64,000 nt of DNA from Prochlorococcus sp. AG-402-G10. GTDB taxonomy: Bacteria > Cyanobacteriota > Cyanobacteriia > PCC-6307 > Cyanobiaceae. The position numbers were made by a program, and so were the translations under genes. The notes beneath the pieces were generated by a model, which searched no databases, was not told the DNA's origin, and saw only the letters and a program-made list of their open reading frames with translations. Shown here piece after piece: positions 57,984 through 64,000 of the stretch (its first letter is position 1; every line of letters starts with the position of its first letter). The stretch is taken from positions 124,001-188,000 of the forward strand of contig QCHT01000001.1 in assembly GCA_003279445.1 (NCBI GenBank), given 5' to 3'.

Positions 57984-58119
57984 ACTTAGATATACATTAA
58001 TGATAAATGTCAGCTCTTTATTGGGAAGTGTTTGAATTGCTTAGTAAGCTTATTGTGAATGAGTGCAAGAACTCAATCCGAAAATAGCCCTTAACCCCTT
58101 TTTACTGAGAGAAAGCTTT

Positions 58120-58347
58120 ATGACAGTCATTTTGGGCGAAAGGGTCCTTTTGAAAGTATCTCAACCATATTTAAAAACCAGCGATCCAATGCCGATGCTT
58201 CGTCCTCCTGATCTGGTTTCCCTAGATGAGGTTGGAGTGGTCGTAGCTTTATTACCAAAGGATATGGCAGAGGTTAAATTTCGAAGAGGCAATTTTTTGA
58301 TATCAATAGAACATTTGAAATTAGAAGAATCTAAGTTACCTGATTGA
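58120..58347 (+). CDS. sipA: SipA-like DUF3148 protein
   Basis: A 75-residue SH3-like protein. The conserved segment [19 protein letters not shown] is a hallmark of the DUF3148 family, whose member SipA in Synechococcus binds the histidine kinase NblS and affects photoprotection and stress responses. The longer frame starts at 58063, but the ATG at 58120 ([12 protein letters not shown]) matches the family start and has a GAGAGAAAG upstream. It precedes prfC by one base. Confidence 0.88.
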   Translation: MTVILGERVLLKVSQPYLKTSDPMPMLRPPDLVSLDEVGVVVALLPKDMAEVKFRRGNFLISIEHLKLEESKLPD

Positions 58348-58348
58348 A

Positions 58349-60025
58349 ATGAAATCTCTCACATCTGGACATCTGCCATCAAAAGCATCTTTATCCATTA
58401 ATGGCGGAGAATTTCAGAAGGAATTAAAAGAAGCTGTAAATAGAAGGCGAAATTTTGCAATTATTTCCCATCCAGATGCCGGTAAGACAACTCTGACAGA
58501 AAAGCTTCTTCTATATGGAGGAGCAATTCAACAAGCTGGTGCTGTTAAGGCTCGAGGAGAACAACGGAAGGTTACCTCTGATTGGATGGAATTGGAAAAA
58601 CAAAGAGGTATTTCAATTACATCAACAGTTTTACAGTTTGATTACAATGACATTACGATAAATTTATTAGATACCCCTGGTCACCAGGATTTTTCAGAAG
58701 ATACATATCGAACACTAGCTGCTGCAGATAATGCAGTTATGCTAGAAGACGCTGCAAAAGGATTAGAACCTCAAACAAGAAAGCTGTTTGAAGTTTGTCG
58801 ACTAAGGAATATTCCTATTTTTACATTCATCAACAAGATGGATCGACCTGGTCTAGAGCCACTCACTCTTTTGGATGAGATCGAATCCGAACTCAAGCTT
58901 GCAACCATTGCGTTGAATTGGCCTATCGGGAGTGGTGATCTCTTTCGTGGTGTTATTGAACGCCAAACAAGAGATGTTGTGTTATTTTCCCGAGCTGAGA
59001 GAGGAAAACAGTCAATTGAGAGACGTTTGAAGCTTGAGGATCCTGAGTTATCTAACTTAGTTGAAAAAGATCTTTTAGATAAAGCAATAGAAGAATTAGA
59101 TCTTCTTGAGGAGGCAGGTGCACCAATGGATATTGAACTCATTAGAGCGGGCGAACTTACACCTGTTTTCTTTGGTTCGGCTATGACAAACTTTGGTGTT
59201 AAGCCTTTCTTAGACAGTTTTCTTGACATAGCTCAAGGTCCCGTTTCTCGTATAGCTCACGACGGTCCTGTTGATCCTCTTAGAGATACATTCACAGGAT
59301 TTGTTTTCAAATTACAGGCCAATATGGATCCTCGTCATAGAGACCGTGTCGCTTTTGTTCGAGTTTGTAGTGGACGATTTGAAAAGGATATGATTGTTTG
59401 TCATGCTCGGACTGGTAAGAATATTCGTTTATCTAGACCCCAAAAGATATTTGCAAAAGACAGGGAAGTTGTAGAAGATGCATATCCAGGAGATGTGATT
59501 GGATTAAACAATCCAGGCATGTTTTCCATTGGCGATACCTTATATACAGGGCAATACACAGAGTACGAGGGCATACCATGCTTTAGCCCAGAGATTTTTT
59601 GTTGGTTGAGAAACCCTAATCCATCTGCTTTTAAAAATTTTAAAAAGGGAGTCAATGAATTAAGAGAAGAGGGAGCTGTCCAAATTCTTTATGATATAGA
59701 CCAGAGCAAAAGAGATCCAATACTTGCTGCCGTTGGTCAGTTACAACTTGAGGTTGTTCAACATCGGCTGGAGAATGAATACTCTGTTGAAACTAGGGTA
59801 GAGGCCATGGGCTTTCAAGTCGCAAGATGGGTGAGTGGTGGATGGAACTCTCTTGATGAGATTGGGAGAATATTTAATTGTAAAACAGTCCAAGACTCTT
59901 GGCAGAGGCCTGTTCTTCTTTTCAAGAATAAATGGAATCTAAATCAATTAGAGCAAGATCATCCAGGTCTAGAGTTAAGTTCAGTTGCTCCTGTCGTGAG
60001 CGGAGTTAACCCTATAACTCTTTAA
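58349..60025 (+). CDS. prfC: Peptide chain release factor 3
   Basis: Translational GTPase that recycles RF1/RF2 after termination. The 558-residue protein has an intact G domain: HPDAGKTTL (G1), the switch region [23 protein letters not shown] (G3) and NKMDRPG (G4), followed by beta-barrel domains. An unusually short family-specific N-terminal extension of about 25 residues precedes the G domain. It is directly downstream of the SipA-like gene. Confidence 0.96.
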   Translation: MKSLTSGHLPSKASLSINGGEFQKELKEAVNRRRNFAIISHPDAGKTTLTEKLLLYGGAIQQAGAVKARGEQRKVTSDWMELEKQRGISITSTVLQFDYNDITINLLDTPGHQDFSEDTYRTLAAADNAVMLEDAAKGLEPQTRKLFEVCRLRNIPIFTFINKMDRPGLEPLTLLDEIESELKLATIALNWPIGSGDLFRGVIERQTRDVVLFSRAERGKQSIERRLKLEDPELSNLVEKDLLDKAIEELDLLEEAGAPMDIELIRAGELTPVFFGSAMTNFGVKPFLDSFLDIAQGPVSRIAHDGPVDPLRDTFTGFVFKLQANMDPRHRDRVAFVRVCSGRFEKDMIVCHARTGKNIRLSRPQKIFAKDREVVEDAYPGDVIGLNNPGMFSIGDTLYTGQYTEYEGIPCFSPEIFCWLRNPNPSAFKNFKKGVNELREEGAVQILYDIDQSKRDPILAAVGQLQLEVVQHRLENEYSVETRVEAMGFQVARWVSGGWNSLDEIGRIFNCKTVQDSWQRPVLLFKNKWNLNQLEQDHPGLELSSVAPVVSGVNPITL

Positions 60026-60088
60026 TATCATTTCCTTTACCAATCCCTGTGCTCGCAATTACGCTCCTTGATAACAATGGTTTAAACT

Positions 60089-60772
60089 GTGGCTAATACA
60101 CGATCAAGTGATCAGCAAGACCCTAGTGATCCTTATTCACTTTTAGGAGTTGACCGCAATTCAACTTTTGAGGATATTCAGAAAGCTAGAGACAACAAAT
60201 TAATTGAGGCAGGAGATGATCTCCTGTTAAAGGCCAAAATTGAATCCTCATATGATTCGTTACTTATGGATAGCCTTAAAGCGAGGCAATTGGGGAGAAT
60301 GAGTAACGAAGCTGTTAATGCATCCCAAAAAGAAAAGAATGGTGGAAATGTAACTCTTCCTGTTTTAAAAAATTCACTATTGACCAAAATTAGGAGCCTT
60401 GCTTCAACATCTTCTTCAGATACTCAAGATAATTCCTTTATCAGTCTTCCTGATGGAGAGGGCTTAACAATACGACTCTCACTAGGTATATTTGTTATTG
60501 TCCTACTTTTAGTAGCTTCGGATTCGTATATTCAGATCATCCTTTCAGTTTCTACAATTGGATTGTTTATTAGCCAATTGAAACGAGGAAGGAAAGCAAT
60601 TTCATCCCTGGGATGGAGTGTTGTTTTTCTATCAACTGGTTATATCCTCGGGGGTCTTATAGTAAGTAATATAGAACTTGCTAACAATCATTCATTACTA
60701 TTATCCCTCGATAAAATAGAGGCTCTTCCAGTTCTCATTTTGTTGTGGATAGGAGCAATTCTTTTAGGCTAG
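60089..60772 (+). CDS. CPP1-like J-domain-like membrane protein (DUF3353)
   Basis: A 227-residue protein. The N-terminal J-like region DPYSLLGVDRNSTFEDIQKARDNKL has no HPD motif, so it is not a true J protein; this matches the CPP1/DUF3353 family whose plant member supports protochlorophyllide oxidoreductase. Residues about 130-227 hold three or four hydrophobic helices. Start is GTG 60089. It is 63 bases after prfC and convergent with hslO. Confidence 0.82.
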   Translation: MANTRSSDQQDPSDPYSLLGVDRNSTFEDIQKARDNKLIEAGDDLLLKAKIESSYDSLLMDSLKARQLGRMSNEAVNASQKEKNGGNVTLPVLKNSLLTKIRSLASTSSSDTQDNSFISLPDGEGLTIRLSLGIFVIVLLLVASDSYIQIILSVSTIGLFISQLKRGRKAISSLGWSVVFLSTGYILGGLIVSNIELANNHSLLLSLDKIEALPVLILLWIGAILLG

Positions 60773-60784
60773 GTATTTTAATAA

Positions 60785-61690
60785 TCAAAATTCATTGATT
60801 AGTTGCTTTAATTCAGATTCTCCAATTATATATATATTATTGCAAAACTTGCATGTTAGTTTAGATTCTTTTTCGTTGTGAAGAATATCTTGGAGTTCCT
60901 TTTTTCCTAATAGCCTTAATGCAGAGACACTACGAGATCTACTACACTTACACTTAAAAGAAATGTTTTGATAATTCCCTACAGGATGTAAGACTTCAGA
61001 ACCTAAGGATGGGAATAAAAGCTCAAATATATTTGAAAGATTATCTTTGCAAGAATAAAGATGTTCACTAAATTGTGAAACATTTGAACATTGTTGCTCC
61101 AATTCATCTATAAGAGAATTGTCTGAGTTTGCTTTTGGTAGAATCTGGGCTATTAAGGCTCCAGAAGAGATTAATTTGCCCTTTTCTATTTTTTCGCCTA
61201 CAAAGACAGCTGATTTTGTTTGTTCTGAATTAAGTAAATAAGATGCAATATCCTCTCCTACACCACCTCCTTCCAATTCAACAGTACTTGAAAAAGGCTG
61301 CCCTCTACCTGTATCTCTAGTTACATGTAAATAGCCTCTACCTGTAGCAGTGCTGAAATCAAAGTAGGGATGAGCAGTAGATGTATTTTTTAATTCGAGT
61401 TCTAGTTCTGGATTCCCAACATATCCTCTTACTGTTCCATCTCTGCCAGCATCTACAAAAAGTCCTTTTAATGGCCCATCTGATTGAAATTTGATCGTAA
61501 CCCGTCCTTGTTGAACTTTCATCGAACTTGCAAGTAGCAATCCGGCTCCCATGGCTCTGCCAAGGATTACAGTAGTTAAATATGAAAGTGAATGCCGACT
61601 TCTTGCTTCGTTAACAGTTTCGGTCGTACTAACAGCTACAAGACTTATTCCTCCATCAGCAGCTGTTGCTCTTACCAGATTATCCTTCAT
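60785..61690 (-). CDS. hslO: Redox-regulated chaperone Hsp33
   Basis: Holdase activated by oxidative stress. The 301-residue protein has the N-terminal substrate region and the C-terminal zinc centre with four cysteines, CKC and CKFC (SFKCKCSRSRS and LTCKFCNNI), spaced as in Hsp33. The ABC ATPase gene follows directly upstream on the minus strand (27-base gap). A protective function under photosynthetic oxygen load is likely. Confidence 0.95.
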   Translation of the reverse strand: MKDNLVRATAADGGISLVAVSTTETVNEARSRHSLSYLTTVILGRAMGAGLLLASSMKVQQGRVTIKFQSDGPLKGLFVDAGRDGTVRGYVGNPELELELKNTSTAHPYFDFSTATGRGYLHVTRDTGRGQPFSSTVELEGGGVGEDIASYLLNSEQTKSAVFVGEKIEKGKLISSGALIAQILPKANSDNSLIDELEQQCSNVSQFSEHLYSCKDNLSNIFELLFPSLGSEVLHPVGNYQNISFKCKCSRSRSVSALRLLGKKELQDILHNEKESKLTCKFCNNIYIIGESELKQLINEF

Positions 61691-61717
61691 GAGATCAAAT
61701 AAATAAATATCTTCAAG

Positions 61718-62329
61718 CTATTTAGCCTCTAATTGATAATTGGTGATATTCCAGGAAGAAAATATTTCCGGTTCGTGAGTAACTATGATCATATAATTTT
61801 CTTTTGATAGATGTTTGATCAATTTGAGAATTTCATCTCTAATTGACCAGTCTAAACCTGCTGTAGGCTCATCAAGTAATAGTATTTTAGGCCTTCTTAT
61901 CAATTGTATAGCTATGGCTAATCGTCTTTGCTGGCCTCCACTAAGCCTTTCTGGAAATTCGGATATATCAATTAAACCTAACCCTACCTTTGTTAACACT
62001 TCTGACTGAAGCTCACTTGGTAGCCTTCGTTGCCCTAGACGAAGTTCATGAGCTACGGTCATACCTATGAAATGACGTTCGGGAAATTGAAATACCACCC
62101 CACACATTTCTCTCCTTTGTCTTTTTGTTACTATTTGGTCCTCGTATAAGATTGTTCCTTTGTTTTGAGAAACCAATCCACTGATGACTTCTACGAGGCT
62201 TGTTTTACCAGTTCCGCTTGCTCCTGAAATTATTAATGGTTGATCTCTTTTGACATCTAATGAGATGCACTTCAATATTGGTTTCTCAGATGTTGAGGGA
62301 TGATAATAAATGTTTCTCAACTTAAGCAT
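61718..62329 (-). CDS. ECF-type ABC transporter ATP-binding protein
   Basis: A 203-residue ATPase, shorter than typical 240-280 for EcfA. It has Walker A SGASGTGKTS, the ECF-type Q-loop GVVFQFPERHFIGMTV, signature LSGGQQRRLAIA, Walker B KILLLDEP and TAGLDW D-loop, and the switch H in VTHEPE. These features resemble EcfA/CbiO importer ATPases. A vitamin (for example biotin through BioY) or metal substrate is possible. No permease gene flanks it. Confidence 0.85.
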   Translation of the reverse strand: MLKLRNIYYHPSTSEKPILKCISLDVKRDQPLIISGASGTGKTSLVEVISGLVSQNKGTILYEDQIVTKRQRREMCGVVFQFPERHFIGMTVAHELRLGQRRLPSELQSEVLTKVGLGLIDISEFPERLSGGQQRRLAIAIQLIRRPKILLLDEPTAGLDWSIRDEILKLIKHLSKENYMIIVTHEPEIFSSWNITNYQLEAK

Positions 62330-62399
62330 TATGGATGGTTATATATTCCTATAAACTTATGATAAGTTTAAAGCTATTACTTAGAACTTACATGCTAGG

Positions 62400-62405
62400 T
62401 ATAAT
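62400..62405 (+). promoter_or_regulatory. Candidate -10 box before the DUF3531 gene
   Basis: A perfect TATAAT lies 42 bases upstream of the DUF3531 ATG, in the 118-base divergent gap with the ECF ATPase gene. The matching -35 (TTACTT at 62377-62382, 17-base spacer) is weak. Confidence 0.45.
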
Positions 62406-62447
62406 TTAAGTTTATTTTTATAAGACTACAAATAATCACATACTAAT

Positions 62448-62897
62448 ATGGAAATACGCTTTAGAGAAATAGATCCGTTTAACTGCTGGATATGGATACG
62501 GTTTGAGGATATTCCCAGCCAAGGTGAAAAGAATTATATTGACGGAGTTTTTGACAGTTGGTACGTAATCGGACGACTAGGAGGGTTCAATTCTGGAAAC
62601 CTGCAAGCACACCAGGCAGGCTCAGACTTAAGTTGGATGAGCTATAGCAGTGATGAAGAATCCTCTAATTTACCTGCATTAATGCACAATTTAGGACAAT
62701 TAGAATATAAAGATGAATGGGCCCGATGTTGGGTTGATTTGGGTACCTCAGATGCTATTGCTCTAGATGTGTTGGTCAATACTTTATGTCAAATAAATGG
62801 AGACATTGTTCGCCTGAAAGAACTATGTATAGGTGGTGTTAATGAGGATTGGGATGTTGTAGATCACCCAGATTCAATATTTGAAGCAACTGACTAG
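62448..62897 (+). CDS. DUF3531 family protein
   Basis: A 149-residue soluble protein of a cyanobacteria- and plastid-restricted family. Family text is MEIRFREIDPFNCWIWIRFE, WYVIGRLGGFNSGNLQA and the end YKDEWARCWVDLGTSDAIALD. No function is known, although its position three bases upstream of rsmE suggests a link with ribosome maturation, which is inference only. Confidence 0.88.
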   Translation: MEIRFREIDPFNCWIWIRFEDIPSQGEKNYIDGVFDSWYVIGRLGGFNSGNLQAHQAGSDLSWMSYSSDEESSNLPALMHNLGQLEYKDEWARCWVDLGTSDAIALDVLVNTLCQINGDIVRLKELCIGGVNEDWDVVDHPDSIFEATD

Positions 62898-62900
62898 TGT

Positions 62901-63668
62901 ATGACTGAGTTGAAACGTCTCTTGGTCAATCATGATCGAATTAGGGAATCTTTTGAAAAGGGAAATTATTTAGAACTTACTGTTAAAGAGAATCACTACC
63001 TTTCAAGGGTTCTTCGACTTAAAAGAGGAGCTCAATTTAATGTAATTGATGGTATGGGAAACCTTTGGACTGCTGATTTCATTCAAAAAAATATCGTTAG
63101 ATTATGTGCTGACCTAGGCTCACCATCAGAAAGTTGCGCTAAACCATACCCAGAAATATGCTTAGCTGTAGCTGTCCCTAAAATCGGCTTTGACGATGTT
63201 TTGAGAATGTCATGTGAAATTGGGATAGATACGTTGTTGCCAATCAATACGGAGCGTTCGCTGTATAACGAAGTCTCTTCTCAACGATTTGCTAGATGGC
63301 AAGCAATTCTGAATGAAGCTGTTGAACAATCGGAGCGACTGTGGAAGCCAAAACTTATGGATATGAGTTCTTTCTCTGATTGGACCAATACTGTAAGTGA
63401 TAACTCTTTGTTTACTATTGGTACTACTCGATTAGATCATGCTATCTATTTAGAAAAGCTATTATTAAATTTAGATGAAGCAAAGGATGAAATTTGGGTA
63501 GCAATAGGACCTGAAGGTGGTTGGACTGATAATGAACTTGATGTAGCTAAGAAAAAAAATTGCACATATGTTGAATTTGGAGAATCTATTCTTAGAACCT
63601 CAACAGCAGCAATATCAGCTTGTCAACTTTTATGCTCCTGGCGTAGATCAAGTTCCTATGTTTCATGA
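62901..63668 (+). CDS. rsmE: 16S rRNA (uracil-1498-N3) methyltransferase
   Basis: SPOUT-family enzyme that methylates U1498 in the 30S decoding region. The 255-residue protein has an N-terminal PUA-like part (HYLSRVLRLKRGAQFNVIDG) and the C-terminal knot with AIGPEGGWTDNELD and LRTSTAAISACQLL, the SAM-binding segments. Its stop is followed after 55 bases by the DUF92 gene, with DUF3531 three bases upstream. Confidence 0.95.
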   Translation: MTELKRLLVNHDRIRESFEKGNYLELTVKENHYLSRVLRLKRGAQFNVIDGMGNLWTADFIQKNIVRLCADLGSPSESCAKPYPEICLAVAVPKIGFDDVLRMSCEIGIDTLLPINTERSLYNEVSSQRFARWQAILNEAVEQSERLWKPKLMDMSSFSDWTNTVSDNSLFTIGTTRLDHAIYLEKLLLNLDEAKDEIWVAIGPEGGWTDNELDVAKKKNCTYVEFGESILRTSTAAISACQLLCSWRRSSSYVS

Positions 63669-63723
63669 TTTCCGTAAATTACATTCTAAAGTAGATTGTC
63701 TTTGAATTATAAATTATATTCTT

Positions 63724-64000
63724 TTGACTCTTCTTCTTCACTCTGGTTGGTTCTGGGCGTTCTTTATTAATTTTATTATTATCTTAATTGCTCATCGCCT
63801 TCCATTTCTAACTAAAGAGGGTTGGTTTCATGCAGGAATTCTAGGCACAATACTCATGGGATGTATTGGCTGGAATGCTTGGCTGGCGGTTGCGTTTTAT
63901 ATGTTATTTGGTACAGCTGTTACAAAACTAGGTTTTTCGTTCAAGATGTCTAAGGGTATTGCAGAAGGAAGGGGAGGTAGACGAGGACCGGAGAATGTCT
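63724..64000 (+). CDS. DUF92 family membrane protein, possible phytyl-phosphate kinase (partial)
   Basis: Partial: the frame runs past the right edge. About 92 residues are read from a TTG at 63724, with a first membrane segment (WFWAFFINFIIIILIAHRLP), then LTKEGWFHAGILGTILMGCIGW and AEGRGGRRGPENV, characteristic of the DUF92/TIGR00297 family. Plant VTE6 and its Synechocystis relative phosphorylate phytyl phosphate for tocopherol and phylloquinone salvage; this is likely here too. The frame is open back only to a TGA at 63703-63705 with no ATG or GTG, so TTG is the best start. Confidence 0.75.
   Translation, partial: MTLLLHSGWFWAFFINFIIILIAHRLPFLTKEGWFHAGILGTILMGCIGWNAWLAVAFYMLFGTAVTKLGFSFKMSKGIAEGRGGRRGPENV

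Noticed and set aside
58039-58049. Palindrome GCTTAGTAAGC between bioY and the SipA-like gene, considered as a biotin operator
   Set aside because: Too short and unlike the BirA site, so it is probably chance.
1-64000. Search for tRNA, rRNA, CRISPR arrays, insertion sequences, prophage or defence genes
   Set aside because: By eye, none of the gaps showed a cloverleaf, repeat array or transposase; a tRNAscan or covariance-model search would be needed to exclude small RNAs such as Yfr-type.

Overview
The window reads as a piece of a picocyanobacterial chromosome, most likely a low-light-adapted Prochlorococcus. The DNA is AT-rich, genes are packed on both strands with gaps of a few tens of bases or short overlaps, and many starts are TTG or GTG without a clear Shine-Dalgarno. 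The gene set is that of an oxygenic phototroph: plastocyanin, NdhD, solanesyl diphosphate synthase, phylloquinone enzymes MenD and MenB, glycogen enzymes GlgA and GlgB, an NtcA-type glnA promoter, and many cyanobacteria-restricted families (Ycf51/DUF2518, DUF760, DUF3148/SipA, DUF3353/CPP1-like, DUF3531, DUF4336). Species assignment is inference; no rRNA or tRNA gene was found to anchor it.

Layout. 1-8.8 kb is almost all minus strand: 5' end of clpB, petE with a strong terminator, an epimerase, hemE, glgB, a CocE-type hydrolase, and three small unknown genes ending with ycf51. 8.9-15.3 kb is plus strand: a large TamB-like protein, proA, folB, a lipase-like hydrolase. 15.3-24.7 kb is minus: M3 oligopeptidase, ndhD, thrB, glucokinase, thrS, trpS and an RGG-rich unknown. 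24.9-30.1 kb is plus: a DUF697 membrane protein, a manganese-type ABC transporter (lipoprotein, ATPase, permease), DUF4336. 30.1-31.1 kb (minus) holds DUF760 and lepB. 31.2-36.8 kb (plus) holds menD, menB, glgA, murF. 36.8-42.1 kb (minus) holds glmU, an MnmD-like methyltransferase, aroA and a UbiD-family decarboxylase. 42.1-48.9 kb (plus) holds comB, a nitrilase-family amidase, an AMIN-amidase, murI, sds, acs. 49.0-51.9 kb (minus) holds a methyltransferase and glnA. 52.1-64 kb alternates: aminotransferase, tadA, PLP decarboxylase plus a tiny membrane protein, DUF697 GTPase, lspA, bioY, sipA-like, prfC, CPP1-like, hslO, ECF-type ATPase, DUF3531, rsmE and the start of a DUF92 gene.

Functionally this is core genome: quinone synthesis (menD, menB, sds, UbiD), glycogen turnover (glgA, glgB, glucokinase), cell envelope (murF, murI, glmU, AMIN-amidase, TamB, lepB, lspA), amino acids and nitrogen (glnA, proA, thrB, aroA), translation (thrS, trpS, tadA, prfC, rsmE, MnmD-like). 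I see no insertion sequence, prophage, CRISPR array, toxin-antitoxin or defence island, and I do not claim a new multi-gene system. The points most worth a second look are small or regulatory: a 58-aa membrane protein overlapping a GTPase gene antisense, a consensus NtcA promoter on glnA, a menD gene with no standard start codon, terminator-like or palindromic leaders before clpB, aroA and the RGG-rich gene, and a 41-codon reading frame beside glnA.
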